Assembly (NCBI RefSeq): GCF_004016515.1
Contig: NZ_SACT01000005.1
Span: forward strand, 186,001-250,000
DNA from: Rubrivivax albus
Lineage (GTDB): Bacteria; Pseudomonadota; Gammaproteobacteria; Burkholderiales; Burkholderiaceae_C
Length of the DNA stretch: 64,000 nt
Direction: 5' to 3'
The notes under the pieces: generated by a model
Seen by the model: the letters and a program-made list of their open reading frames with translations, nothing else
Told to the model about the DNA's origin: nothing
Database searches by the model: none
Part shown: positions 42,435 to 52,359 of the stretch, one piece after another
How positions within the stretch are numbered: position 1 is the first letter of the stretch
Layout of the letters: each line of letters begins with the position of its first letter
Position numbers and translations under genes: made by a program

Positions 42435-43160
42435 TCAACTGGCGCGGCGCGGAAGGTTCTGGCGCGCCGGGACATTGAGCCGGCGCGAACGCACCATCTG
42501 GTACGGGCGGAACAGATAGGCGACGGTGCCAAAGCCGCTCCACACGTGCACCAGCCGGCTGAAGGGGAACAGCAGGAAGATCGTCATGCCCAGCAGTATG
42601 TGGAGCTGGAAGTGCCACTCGATCCCGGCCACCAGCGCCGCGTTGGGCTGCAGCAGTACGATGCCCTGCAGGTACTCGGCCAGGCGCAGCATGGTGGTGG
42701 GTTCGCCCACGTGGCGCAGCGAGGATGGCAGCGTCGACAGGCCGATGGCCAGTTGCACCCACAGGATCACCAGGATCGCGATGTCGGTGCGGTGGCTGGT
42801 GAGCCGGATGCGCGGGTCGAACAGCCGGCGGTGCAACAGCATCGTCAGCCCGATGAAGCACAGGCCGCCGGCCACGCCGCCGGCGATCACGGCCAGCAAC
42901 TGCTTCTGCGAGGACGTCATGACCAGGCCGTACACCGCGTGCGGGGTCAGCTGGCCGAACAGGTGGCCGAAGAACAGGAAAAGGATGCCGCCGTGGAACA
43001 GGTTGCTGCCCCAGCGCAGCTGTCCCGCGCGAAGCAGCTGCGAGCTGTCGCTCTTCCACGTGTACTGGTCGCGGTCGAAGCGGGCCAGGCTGCCCATCAG
43101 GAAGAACGCCAGACAGACGTAGGGGTAGACGGTGAAGGCGATGGTGTGGAGGGTGTTCAT
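42435..43160 (-). CDS. narI: respiratory nitrate reductase gamma subunit NarI
   Basis: 241 aa membrane cytochrome b with five helices. Hallmarks: 'FTVYPYVCLAFFLMGSLARFDRDQYTWKSDSSQLL' near the start, 'GSNLFHGGILFLFFGHLFG' (heme-ligating His) and 'QLHILLGMTIFLLFPFSRLVHVWS' (second His pair). It takes electrons from quinol and passes them to NarH. It overlaps narJ by 4 bases. Confidence 0.96.
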   Translation of the reverse strand: MNTLHTIAFTVYPYVCLAFFLMGSLARFDRDQYTWKSDSSQLLRAGQLRWGSNLFHGGILFLFFGHLFGQLTPHAVYGLVMTSSQKQLLAVIAGGVAGGLCFIGLTMLLHRRLFDPRIRLTSHRTDIAILVILWVQLAIGLSTLPSSLRHVGEPTTMLRLAEYLQGIVLLQPNAALVAGIEWHFQLHILLGMTIFLLFPFSRLVHVWSGFGTVAYLFRPYQMVRSRRLNVPARQNLPRRAS

Positions 43161-43849
43161 GCCGATGCTCCCGGCTGGTTGGACGCCTGGCGCGCGGCGG
43201 CGCGCACGAGCTGGATCGGTTGCGGCTGGCCCGGACTGGCCTGGCCCTGGGTGGAGCAGCCACCGAAGGCCGCAGGCTCCTCCCAGGATTCATCGAGGGT
43301 GGGCTCGTCGGGGATCTTCACCGCCTGGGCCTTCTCCCCGGCCAGTTCGAGCACCGCTGCCAGCACGCTGGCATAGGGGCTCTCGCGGCGCAGCAGCGCG
43401 CTGAAGATTGCCTGCAGGATATGCGTCAGCTCGCGCAGGAAGGCCCGGGCCTGTGCGGGCGGCTGCGTGGACGCGTACTCCAGCACCACCGCCAGGTGAT
43501 CGGGCAGTTCGCCCGGCGCGAGGTACAGCCCGGCCTGCTCGTATGTCTTCAGCAGGTCGATCATGGCCGGCCCGCGGTCGCGACTGTCGCCGTGCACATG
43601 CTCGAACAGGTGCAGCGCCGTGCCACGGCCACGGTCGAAGGTCTCGACGTAGTGCGCCTCGACGTCCATCGCGCGCGCGCCACGCAGGTGCTGCATCAAG
43701 GCCGACAGTTCTTCCAGGCGATCAGCGCCGAGCGCCCGTTCGCGTTGCAGCGCTGCCGTCATCTCGGCCATGTGATCGCGCAGCGAAGCGGCCGGATAGC
43801 TCAGCAGGTGCGCCAGCACCCGCAGCGTCAAGGGAAAGGGCTTGCTCAT
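43157..43849 (-). CDS. narJ: nitrate reductase molybdenum cofactor assembly chaperone NarJ
   Basis: 230 aa from ATG 43849-43847, which overlaps the narH stop codon. All-helical; 'LAHLLSYPAASLRDHMAEM', 'VETFDRGRGTALHLFEHVHGDSRDRGPAMIDLLKTYEQAGLYL', 'ELPDHLAVVLEYAS' are typical NarJ/TorD-family blocks. It is not part of the mature enzyme but inserts the molybdenum cofactor into NarG. The last 30 residues are Gln/Pro-rich and outside the family core. Confidence 0.95.
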   Translation of the reverse strand: MSKPFPLTLRVLAHLLSYPAASLRDHMAEMTAALQRERALGADRLEELSALMQHLRGARAMDVEAHYVETFDRGRGTALHLFEHVHGDSRDRGPAMIDLLKTYEQAGLYLAPGELPDHLAVVLEYASTQPPAQARAFLRELTHILQAIFSALLRRESPYASVLAAVLELAGEKAQAVKIPDEPTLDESWEEPAAFGGCSTQGQASPGQPQPIQLVRAAARQASNQPGASA

Positions 43850-45369
43850 ACGGTGGCCTTGATGGGAATGGTGCGCTTCTTCTCGCTGCCGAACAGGCTG
43901 GTCTCGGTGACCCCTTCGCTGCAGCCATTGCCGAAGCTGAAGCCGCAGCCGCCGCGCACGTTGAAGGCGTTCTCGGCGTACTCGCGATGCGTCGTGGGGA
44001 TGACGAAACGGTCCTCGTAGTTGGCGATGGCCATCACGCGGTACATCTCCTCGACCTGGTTCACGCTGAGCTTCACCTGTTCGATGGCGGCCCGGTTGGC
44101 GCTGCCGTCGACATGTTTGGCCCGCTGGTAGGCGCGCATCGCCAGCATCCGCTCGAGCGCCCGCACCACCGGCGCGGTGTCGCCCGCGGTCAGCAGGTTG
44201 GCGAGGTACTTGACCGGGATGCGAAGCTGATTGACGTCGGGGATCTCCCCATTGGTGCCGACCTGGCCGGCGTTGGCCGCGGCGGTGATGGGACTGAGCG
44301 GCGGCACGTACCACACCATCGGCAGCGTGCGGTATTCGGGGTGCAGCGGCAGCGCCACCTTCCAGTCCACCGCCATCTTGTAGACCGGGCTGTTCTTCGC
44401 CGCTTCCAGCCAGTTGTCGGGGATGCCGTCGGCCCGCGCCTGCGCGATGACTTTCGGGTCGTTCGGGTCCAGGAAGATGTCGAGCTGTGCCTGGTACAGG
44501 TCCTTGTCGTGCTCGACGCTGGCCGCCTCCTGGATGCGGTCGGCGTCATAGAGCAGCACACCCAGGTAGCGGATGCGGCCGACGCAGGTCTCGCTGCACA
44601 CCGTGGGCTGGCCGGCCTCGATGCGCGGGTAGCAGAAGATGCACTTCTCGGCCTTGCCGCTCTTCCAGTTGTAGTAGATCTTCTTGTACGGGCAGCCGCT
44701 CACGCACATGCGCCAGCCGCGGCACTTGTCCTGGTCGATCAGGACGATGCCGTCTTCCTCGCGCTTGTAGATCGAGCCAGAAGGACATGAAGCCACACAC
44801 GCCGGGTTCAGGCAGTGCTCGCACAGCCTGGGCAGGTACATCATGAAGGTGTTCTCGAACTGGCCGTAGATGTCCTTCTGGATCGCGTCGAAGTTCTTGT
44901 CCTTCGAACGCTTGGCGAACTCGCCGCCCAGGATCTCTTCCCAGTTCGGACCCCACTCGATCTTCTCCATGCGCTTGCCGGTGATGAGGCTGCGCGGCCG
45001 GGCGGTCGGCGCGTGCTGCATCTCGGGTGCCGACTGCAGGTGGTCGTAGTCGAAGGTGAAGGGCTCGTAGTAGTCGTCGATCTGCGGCAGGTTCGGGTTC
45101 GCGAAGATCTTCATCAGCAACTGCCACTTGCCGCCCTGGCGCGGCACGATGGAACCATCGGCCTTGCGCACCCAGCCACCGTTCCAGCGGTCCTGGTTCT
45201 CCCACTCCTTCGGGTACCCGATGCCCGGCTTGGTCTCCACGTTGTTGAACCAGGCGTACTCGACGCCGGGGCGGCTGGTCCAGACGTTCTTGCAGGTCAC
45301 GCTGCAGGTGTGGCAGCCAATGCACTTGTCCAGGTTCAGCACCATGCCGATCTGTGCGCGTACTTTCAT
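43846..45369 (-). CDS. narH: respiratory nitrate reductase beta subunit NarH
   Basis: 507 aa from ATG 45369-45367 (MKVRAQIGMVLNLDK). Iron-sulfur motifs in order: 'CIGCHTCSVTCKN' (residues 16-28), 'CEHCLNPACVASCP', 'CRGWRMCVSGCP' (Trp replaces a Cys, giving the 3Fe-4S cluster) and 'CIFCYPRIEAGQPTVCSETC'. It conducts electrons between NarI haems and NarG. A 28-base gap separates it from narG. Confidence 0.97.
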   Translation of the reverse strand: MKVRAQIGMVLNLDKCIGCHTCSVTCKNVWTSRPGVEYAWFNNVETKPGIGYPKEWENQDRWNGGWVRKADGSIVPRQGGKWQLLMKIFANPNLPQIDDYYEPFTFDYDHLQSAPEMQHAPTARPRSLITGKRMEKIEWGPNWEEILGGEFAKRSKDKNFDAIQKDIYGQFENTFMMYLPRLCEHCLNPACVASCPSGSIYKREEDGIVLIDQDKCRGWRMCVSGCPYKKIYYNWKSGKAEKCIFCYPRIEAGQPTVCSETCVGRIRYLGVLLYDADRIQEAASVEHDKDLYQAQLDIFLDPNDPKVIAQARADGIPDNWLEAAKNSPVYKMAVDWKVALPLHPEYRTLPMVWYVPPLSPITAAANAGQVGTNGEIPDVNQLRIPVKYLANLLTAGDTAPVVRALERMLAMRAYQRAKHVDGSANRAAIEQVKLSVNQVEEMYRVMAIANYEDRFVIPTTHREYAENAFNVRGGCGFSFGNGCSEGVTETSLFGSEKKRTIPIKATV

Positions 45370-45397
45370 TGCGATGCTCCTTGTCTGATCGGCCGGT

Positions 45398-48300
45398 TCA
45401 GGGGTTCTCGCCCTGGCCCTGGTAGGCGGCGGCGAGGTGGTCGTCGGCGGGTGTGTCCAGCCAGTCGACCTTGGCCATCTTGCGCACCACGACGAACTCG
45501 TCGCGGTTGGTACCGATGGTCCCGTAGTAGTTGAAGCCGTAGCTGAACTGCGCGTAGCCACCGATCATGTGCGTGGGCTTGAGCACGATGCGCGTCACGC
45601 TGTTGTGGATGCCGCCGCGCACGCCGGTGATCTGCGATCCCGGGGTGTTCACGATCTTCTCCTGCGCGTGATACATCAGCAGCATCCCGGGATTGACGCG
45701 CTGGCTGACCACCGCACGCGCCGCGATGGCGCCATTGATGTTGAAGACCTCGACCCAGTCGTTGTCCTCGATGCCCGAGCGCTTGGCGTCGTCCTCGCTC
45801 AGCCACACCACCGGGCCGCCACGGTTGAGGGTCAGCATCAGCAGGTTGTCGCTGTAGGTGCTGTGGATGCCCCACTTCTGGTGCGGCGTGATGAAGTTGA
45901 GCAGGATCTCCTGGTTGCCGTTCGGCTTGATGTTGTGGATGCCGGACGTCGTCTTCAGGTCCACCGGCGGGCGGTAGCTGCTCAAGGCCTCGCCGAACGC
46001 GATCACCCACGGGTGATCGAGGTAGAACTGCTGGCGCCCGGTGAGCGTGCGCCAGGGGATCAGTTCATGCACGTTGGTGTAGCCGGCGTTGTAGCTGACG
46101 GTCTCGCTTTCGATGCCGCTCCAGGTGGGGCTGCTGATGATCTTGCGCGGCTGCGCCTGCACGTCGCGGTAGCGGATCTTCTCGTCCTCGCGGTACAGCG
46201 CCAGGTGGGTATGGTCGCGACCCGTCTGCTTGCCCAGGGCTTCCCAGGCCTTCACCGCGACATGGCCGTTGGTCTCTGGCGCGAGCTGCAGGATGACCTC
46301 GCAGGCGTCGATGTCGGTCACGATCTTCGGCATGCCCTGTGTCACGCCCTCGGTCAGCGTCGTGCCGTTGAGTTGCCCGAGTTGCTCCACCTCGGTACCG
46401 GTCTTCCAGCCGATGCCCTTGCCGCCGTTGCCCAGCTTGTCCATCAAGGGGCCGAGCGCGATGAAGCGCTTGTAGACGTTCGGGTAGTCGCGCTCGACCA
46501 CGCCGATCTGCGGCGCGGTCTTGCCGGGGATCAGATCGCACTGGCCCTTCTTCCACTCCTTCACGTCGAACGGCTGGGCCAGTTCGGCGGCGCTGTCATG
46601 CATCAGCGGCGTCAGCACCACCTCGCGTTCGACACCCAGGTGGCCGACGCAGACTTCGCTGAAGGCCTTCGCAAAGCCCTTGTAGATCTCCCAGTCGCTG
46701 CGGCTTTGCCACACCGGGTCCACCGCGGCACTCAGCGGGTGGATGAAGGGGTGCATGTCGCTGGTGTTGAGGTCGTTCTTCTCGTACCAACTGGCGGTGG
46801 GCAGCACGATGTCGCTGTAAAGGCAGGTGGTGCTCATGCGGAAGTCCAGCGTCACCACCAAGTCGAGCTTGCCGACCGGGGCCTCGGCGTGCCACTTCAC
46901 TTCAGATGGCTTGGCGTCGTCGGCGCCCAGGTCCTTGCCCTGGATGCCGTTCTCCGTGCCCAGCAGGTGCTTGCAGAAGTACTCGTGACCCTTGCCCGAC
47001 GAGCCCAGCAGGTTGCTGCGCCAGACGAACATCACGCGCGGCCAGTTCTGCGGCGCATCCGGGTCCTCGCAGCTCATCTCGACAGTGCCGTCCTTCAGCG
47101 CCCGCACGACGTAGTCCTTCGGGTCCAGGCCGGCGGCGGTTGCATCCTTGACCACCTGCATCGGGTTGGTCTTGAGCTGCGGCGCACTGGGCAACCAGCC
47201 CATGCGCTCGGCGCGCACGTTGTAGTCGATCATGCTGCCGCCGAAGGCCTTGCGGTCGGCTAGCGGCGACACGATCTCCTCCATCCCGAGCTTCTCGTAG
47301 CGCCACTGGTCGGTGTGCGCGTAGAAGAAGCTGGTGCTGTTCATCTGGCGCGGCGGTCGGATCCAGTCCAGTGCGAAGGCCAGCGCCGTCCAGCCGGTCT
47401 GCGGGCGCAGCTTCTCCTGGCCCACGTAGTGCGACCAGCCGCCGCCGCTTTGGCCGATGCAGCCGCACATCATCAACAGGTTGATGACACCGCGATAGTT
47501 CATGTCGCAGTGGTACCAGTGGTTCATCGCCGCGCCGATGATCACCATGCTCTTGCCATGCGTCTTGTGCGCGTTCTCGGCGAATTGCCGCGCCACGGTG
47601 ATGATCTGGTCGCGCGGCGTACCGGTCACGCTCTCGGCCCAGGCCGGCGTGTAGGCCGCGTCGTCGTCGTAGCTCTTGGCTCCGCTGCCCAGCCCACGGT
47701 CGATGCCGTACTGCGCGGCCTGCAGGTCGAACACCGTGGCCACCAGCGCTTCGCGGTGATCGCCTTCCTTGCCCAGGCGCAGCCGCACCGCCGGCACCTT
47801 GACGAAGTTGACCTCGCCGTTCTGCACATTGGTCGTGAAGTGCGGATTGCTGACGCCGCCGAAGTAAGGCAGGCCGATGTCCACCACCTCGTGCGCCTGA
47901 TCGCCGTCTTCAAGGACCGACAGCTTCAGCTTGACCTCGGTGCCGTGGCGCGCCTCCTTGTTCTCGAGGTTCCACTTGCCTTGGTCGGGGCCGCCCTCGG
48001 GCGTCCAGCGGAAGCCGATGCTGCCGTTGGGCAGCACCGCCCGGCCGCCGGTGTCGAAGGCCACGGTCTTCCACTCGGGGTTGTTCTGCTGGCCGAGCTT
48101 GCCGTTGAAGTCCGAGGCGCGCAGGTAGCGGTCAGGCACCAGCGTCTTGCGGCCGTCGGGCAGCGTGTGCTCTTTCAGCATCACCAGCAGCGGCAGGTCG
48201 GTGTAGCGGCGCGCGTAGTCGTCGAAATACGGGCTACGCTGCTTGAAGTAGAACTCGTTGAGTGCAACGTGGCCCATGGCCATCGCCAGCGCAGCATCGG

Positions 48301-49204
48301 TGCCCTGCTTGGGGTGGAGCCAGATGTCGGCGAGCTTGGCGACCTCGCTGTAGTCGGGCGTGACGGCCACCGTCTTCGCTCCCTTGTAGCGCACCTCGGT
48401 GAAGAAGTGCGCATCGGGCGTGCGCGTCTGCGGCACATTGCTGCCCCAGGCGATGATGTAGGTGCTGTTGTACCAGTCGGCCGATTCAGGCACATCGGTC
48501 TGCTCACCCCACACCTGCGGGCTGCTGGGCGGCAGGTCGCAGTACCAGTCGTAGAAGCTCATGCACACGCCGCCGATCAGGCTGAGGTAGCGGCTGCCGG
48601 CGGCGTAGCTGACCATGCTCATCGCCGGAATCGGGGAGAAGCCGATCACCCGATCGGGGCCGTGCTTCTTGATCGTGTAGACATTGCTGGCTGCGATGAT
48701 CTGGTTCACCTCGTCCCAGCTGCTGCGCACGAAGCCGCCCATGCCGCGCACCTTCTGGTAGTCGCGCCGTGCCTCGGGGTTCTCGACGATGGTGGCCCAG
48801 GCGTCCACCGGCGTCTTGGCGGTCTTCATCGCCGCGCGCCAGCGTTCGAGCAGGCGGCCGCGCACCATCGGGTACTTCACGCGGTTGGCGCTGTACAGGT
48901 ACCAGCTGTAGCTGGCGCCGCGTGCACAGCCACGCGGCTCGTGGTTGGGCATGTCCCAGCGCGTGCGCGGGTAGTCGGTCTGCTGGGTCTCCCAGGTGAC
49001 GATGCCGCCCTTGACGTAGATCTTCCACGAGCACGAGCCGGTGCAGTTCACGCCGTGCGTGCTGCGCACGATCTTGTCGTGGGCCCAGCGATTGCGGTAG
49101 GCGTCCTCCCAGGTGCGGTCCTCACCGGTGGTCAGGCCATGGTCGCCGGCGAACGTCTCCTTGGGCAGTGAGAAGTGGGTGAGGCGGTCCAGAAAGTGGC
49201 TCAT
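45398..49204 (-). CDS. narG: respiratory nitrate reductase alpha subunit NarG
   Basis: 1268 aa catalytic subunit. The N-terminal 4Fe-4S region is 'HGVNCTGSCSWKIYV', with the His-ligated FS0 cluster typical of NarG. The molybdenum ligand aspartate is in 'WGEQTDVPESADWYNS'. The enzyme reduces nitrate to nitrite on the cytoplasmic face using bis-MGD cofactor. Upstream lie the narK genes; a 57-base gap to the nearest narK contains no clear promoter, so a common transcript from 53.7 kb is likely. Confidence 0.98.
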   Translation of the reverse strand: MSHFLDRLTHFSLPKETFAGDHGLTTGEDRTWEDAYRNRWAHDKIVRSTHGVNCTGSCSWKIYVKGGIVTWETQQTDYPRTRWDMPNHEPRGCARGASYSWYLYSANRVKYPMVRGRLLERWRAAMKTAKTPVDAWATIVENPEARRDYQKVRGMGGFVRSSWDEVNQIIAASNVYTIKKHGPDRVIGFSPIPAMSMVSYAAGSRYLSLIGGVCMSFYDWYCDLPPSSPQVWGEQTDVPESADWYNSTYIIAWGSNVPQTRTPDAHFFTEVRYKGAKTVAVTPDYSEVAKLADIWLHPKQGTDAALAMAMGHVALNEFYFKQRSPYFDDYARRYTDLPLLVMLKEHTLPDGRKTLVPDRYLRASDFNGKLGQQNNPEWKTVAFDTGGRAVLPNGSIGFRWTPEGGPDQGKWNLENKEARHGTEVKLKLSVLEDGDQAHEVVDIGLPYFGGVSNPHFTTNVQNGEVNFVKVPAVRLRLGKEGDHREALVATVFDLQAAQYGIDRGLGSGAKSYDDDAAYTPAWAESVTGTPRDQIITVARQFAENAHKTHGKSMVIIGAAMNHWYHCDMNYRGVINLLMMCGCIGQSGGGWSHYVGQEKLRPQTGWTALAFALDWIRPPRQMNSTSFFYAHTDQWRYEKLGMEEIVSPLADRKAFGGSMIDYNVRAERMGWLPSAPQLKTNPMQVVKDATAAGLDPKDYVVRALKDGTVEMSCEDPDAPQNWPRVMFVWRSNLLGSSGKGHEYFCKHLLGTENGIQGKDLGADDAKPSEVKWHAEAPVGKLDLVVTLDFRMSTTCLYSDIVLPTASWYEKNDLNTSDMHPFIHPLSAAVDPVWQSRSDWEIYKGFAKAFSEVCVGHLGVEREVVLTPLMHDSAAELAQPFDVKEWKKGQCDLIPGKTAPQIGVVERDYPNVYKRFIALGPLMDKLGNGGKGIGWKTGTEVEQLGQLNGTTLTEGVTQGMPKIVTDIDACEVILQLAPETNGHVAVKAWEALGKQTGRDHTHLALYREDEKIRYRDVQAQPRKIISSPTWSGIESETVSYNAGYTNVHELIPWRTLTGRQQFYLDHPWVIAFGEALSSYRPPVDLKTTSGIHNIKPNGNQEILLNFITPHQKWGIHSTYSDNLLMLTLNRGGPVVWLSEDDAKRSGIEDNDWVEVFNINGAIAARAVVSQRVNPGMLLMYHAQEKIVNTPGSQITGVRGGIHNSVTRIVLKPTHMIGGYAQFSYGFNYYGTIGTNRDEFVVVRKMAKVDWLDTPADDHLAAAYQGQGENP

Positions 49205-49261
49205 GTCGTCGTCCTTGAAGGCTTGGAAAGGGTCTTCCGCGTGCGGGATCCAGCAGATGAA

Positions 49262-50650
49262 CTAGCAGGGGTAAGGCGCGTTGCGGCGGCTGTACGCCCA
49301 CCAGGTCAACGCGATGCAGGAAAGGTAGAAGCCGATGAACATCACCAGCGCCGCCGAGGCGCTTCCGGTGATCGCCAGCGACGAGCCCACGCTCTTGGGG
49401 ATGAAGAAGCCGCCGTAGGCGCCGATGGCGCTGGCAAAGCCGAGCGCCGCTGCGGCCTCCACAGCACCTTCGCGCGCAGCCTGCGCACGCGCCGAGGGCA
49501 GTTCATCGGCCTTCTTCAGGCGCTCGGCGACGAACAGGCTGGAGATCATCCGGAAGGTGCTGCCGTTGCCTATGCCCGACGCCGCGAACAGGAGACCGAA
49601 GGCCGCGAGGAAACCGGTGTAGCCGTTGCTCGACACTTCCGAGCCCGAGCCGCTCACCGTCGGCAGACACAGCAGAGCGACCAAGGCGGCCAGCGCCATC
49701 AGCACGAAGACCCAGAAGGTGACGCGCGCGCCGCCCCAGCGATCGGCCATCCAGCCGCCCAACGGGCGCAGCACGGCGCCAATCAGCGGCCCCAGCCAGA
49801 CCAGGTGCATCGCATCGGCGCGCTGGTACTGGCTCTGGGCCAGCATCGGCAGGCTCGCCGAGAAGCCGATGAAGCTGCCGAAGGTGCCGAGGTAGAGCCA
49901 GCACATCAGCCAGTTGTGCCGGCGGGTGAAGACCACCGCCTGCTCGGCCATGCCGGCGTGCCGGTCGGCGAGGTCGTCCATGCCGAACCAGGCCGCAGCC
50001 GTGCTGGCCAGGATGAGCGGCACCCAGATGAAGCCCGCGTTCTGCAGCCACATCGGTCCCTGCGCCGTCGACTGAGGCGGACCGTCGAAGATCCCGAAGA
50101 CACTCGCGCTGATGGCCAGCGGCACCAGCAGCTGCATACCGGCCACGCCGAGGTGACCGAGCCCCGCGTTCAGGCCGAGCGCATAGCCCTGGCGTGCGCT
50201 GGGAAAGAAGTAGCTGATGTTCGCCATGGAACTGGCGAAATTGCCCCCACCCAGCCCACACAGCAGCGCCAGCACCACCATCCATTCGAATGGCGTGGAC
50301 GGATCCTGCACGGCCAGGCCTATGCCCACGGCCGGCAGCAGCAGGCTCGCGGTGGCCAGCGTAGTGAAGCGGCGGCCGCCAATCACCGGCACGGCAAAGG
50401 CATAGAAGATGCGCAGCGTGGCACCGCAGAGGGCGGGCAGCGCCGTCAGCCAGAACAGCTGGTTGGTGCTGTATCGGAAGCCAGCCGCGGGCAGATGAAC
50501 CACCACCACCGACCAAAGCATCCACACCGCGAACGACAGCGCCAGCGCCGGGATCGACAGCCAGAGGTTGCGACGCGCAACGGCCTCGCCCTGGCGCTCC
50601 CAGAAGACCGGGTCTTCAGGATTCCAGTGGTGGATGATCGCGGCGGACAT
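49262..50650 (-). CDS. narK: NarK2-type nitrate/nitrite transporter
   Basis: 462 aa, twelve helices. It has the nitrate-signature 'GLGGGNFASSMANISYFFP' and 'GIGNGSTFRMISSLF' and begins 'HHWNPEDPVFWERQGEAVARRNLWLSIPALALSFAVWMLWS', the long-form N-terminus of NarK2/antiporters. Likely exchanges nitrate for nitrite. Third of three tandem transporter genes, nearest to narG. Confidence 0.93.
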   Translation of the reverse strand: MSAAIIHHWNPEDPVFWERQGEAVARRNLWLSIPALALSFAVWMLWSVVVVHLPAAGFRYSTNQLFWLTALPALCGATLRIFYAFAVPVIGGRRFTTLATASLLLPAVGIGLAVQDPSTPFEWMVVLALLCGLGGGNFASSMANISYFFPSARQGYALGLNAGLGHLGVAGMQLLVPLAISASVFGIFDGPPQSTAQGPMWLQNAGFIWVPLILASTAAAWFGMDDLADRHAGMAEQAVVFTRRHNWLMCWLYLGTFGSFIGFSASLPMLAQSQYQRADAMHLVWLGPLIGAVLRPLGGWMADRWGGARVTFWVFVLMALAALVALLCLPTVSGSGSEVSSNGYTGFLAAFGLLFAASGIGNGSTFRMISSLFVAERLKKADELPSARAQAAREGAVEAAAALGFASAIGAYGGFFIPKSVGSSLAITGSASAALVMFIGFYLSCIALTWWAYSRRNAPYPC

Positions 50651-50683
50651 GGCGAATCGAGGTGAGCGCTGACCGGGGTACGC

Positions 50684-52342
50684 TCAGGGGTTCTTCACGT
50701 AGGCGTTGCCGCGCAGGTAGAACCACCAGTTCAGCACCAGGCACAGGGCATAGAACACCGCGAAGCCGTAGAACGCCAGTTGCGGTGCGCCCGCCTTGAT
50801 GTACTGGCCGATCAGCACCGGCGCGATGAAGGCGCCGTAAGCCGCGACCGCCGACGTCCAGCCCAGCACCGGGCCCGCCTGGGTACGGTCGAAAATGACG
50901 CCGATGGTGCGGAAGGTGGAACCGTTGCCGATGCCGCTGGCAAAGAACAGCACCAGGAAGAGCCCGAGGAACATCGGGAAGTACTGCTCCGGCGTGGCCG
51001 AGCCGTAGGCCAGCATCATCACGTAGCCGACCGCGACGGCGGCCAGGGCCATCACCGCGGTGATCACCTGCGTGACGATCGAGCCGCCCACCTTGTCGGA
51101 GATCCAGCCGCCGATGGGCCGAGTGGCCGCGCCGACGAAGGGGCCGATCCAGGCATAGGCCAGGATGGTCGGCGCGTTCGGGTTGTTCAGGGTGTGCTGC
51201 ATCACACCGTTGGCATCGGGCACGTGGCTGACACCGAAGATGACCTTCATCGACAGCGGCAGCGCCATCGAGAAGCCGATGAACGAGCCGAAGGTGACGA
51301 TGTACAGGGCGGTTAGCGACCAGGTGTGCTTGTCCTTGAAGATCGCGAACTGCTTCTTCACGCCCTCCTTCATCTCGCCGAAGGCCGCCAGTCGCATCAC
51401 GGCGAGCGCCATCAGGATGTCCAGGGGAATCGCCACCCACATGTTCAGCAGCCCCAGGCCGGTGGGCTTGGGCAGGTACAGCCAGAGCATGAAGATGGTC
51501 GGGACAAAGGCCAGCGTGTACAGGTAAGTGATCTTGGCGAAGGCCACGATCGGCGAGCCGGATTTCGGCGACACCGTCTTCAGGTTGTTCATGCCGAACC
51601 AGCACAGCGCGCCCAGCGGCACCAGCGAGAACACCCAGGCGAAGCCGGCGTTCTGCACCCAGGTGGGCGTGCCGGCGGCGATCTTCCCGAAGATCCAGCC
51701 GCTGTCCTTCAGCAGCGTCATCGGCTCTCCGCCGAAGGCGCCCAGCAGCGGAACGGTCATCACCAGCGGGATGACGATCTGCATCGTGGTGACGCCAAAG
51801 TTGCCCAGGCCCGCATTCAGGCCCAGCGCCGTGCCCTGCAGCCGCTTCGGGAAGAAGCCGCTGATGTTGGACATCGAACTGGCGAAGTTGCCGCCGCCCA
51901 CGCCCGACCACAGCGCCATCAGCTGGAAGGCCCACAGCGGCCAGTCCTTGTGCTGCAGCACGATGCCGGTGCCGATGGCCGGCGCCAGCAGCATCGAGGT
52001 GGTCAGGAAGATCGTGTTGCGCCCGCCGGCCAGGCGAATCAGGAACGAGGCCGGGATGCGCATCGTCGCGCCGGCGATGCCGGCGATGGCGGTCAGCGTG
52101 AAGAGCTCGTCCTGGGTGAACGGAAAGCCCAGGTTGAGCATCTGCACGGCGATGATGCCCCACATGCCCCAGACCGCGAAGCCGCACAGCAGCGCGGGGA
52201 TCGAGATCCACAGGTTGCGGTAGGCCACCTTCTTCCCGGTGCCCTCCCAGAAGGCGTTGTCCTCGGGGCGCCAGTCGGCGATGTCGGCCGCTGAGCCGCC
52301 ATGCTTGGCCGTCCCTTGTGTTGCCGTGGTGGTGGCATTCAT
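50684..52342 (-). CDS. narK: NarK2-type nitrate/nitrite antiporter
   Basis: 552 aa from ATG 52342-52340 (MNATTTATQG). It has the same overall pattern as the following narK but about 90 residues longer: 'DWRPEDNAFWEGTGKKVAYRNLWISIPALL', 'GVGGGNFASSMSNISGFFP' and 'ASGIGNGSTFRTIGVIF'. The extra length lies in the central cytoplasmic part ('LKTVSPKSGSPIVAF' to 'KKQFAIFKDKHTWSL'). Probably a nitrate/nitrite antiporter. Confidence 0.93.
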   Translation of the reverse strand: MNATTTATQGTAKHGGSAADIADWRPEDNAFWEGTGKKVAYRNLWISIPALLCGFAVWGMWGIIAVQMLNLGFPFTQDELFTLTAIAGIAGATMRIPASFLIRLAGGRNTIFLTTSMLLAPAIGTGIVLQHKDWPLWAFQLMALWSGVGGGNFASSMSNISGFFPKRLQGTALGLNAGLGNFGVTTMQIVIPLVMTVPLLGAFGGEPMTLLKDSGWIFGKIAAGTPTWVQNAGFAWVFSLVPLGALCWFGMNNLKTVSPKSGSPIVAFAKITYLYTLAFVPTIFMLWLYLPKPTGLGLLNMWVAIPLDILMALAVMRLAAFGEMKEGVKKQFAIFKDKHTWSLTALYIVTFGSFIGFSMALPLSMKVIFGVSHVPDANGVMQHTLNNPNAPTILAYAWIGPFVGAATRPIGGWISDKVGGSIVTQVITAVMALAAVAVGYVMMLAYGSATPEQYFPMFLGLFLVLFFASGIGNGSTFRTIGVIFDRTQAGPVLGWTSAVAAYGAFIAPVLIGQYIKAGAPQLAFYGFAVFYALCLVLNWWFYLRGNAYVKNP

Positions 52343-52359
52343 GAAGGTTCTCCTTGCCC

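Noticed and set aside
47315..49171. Long open frame opposite narG
   Set aside because: It mirrors narG; repeated Val/His/Asp/Arg composition shows it is an antisense shadow.
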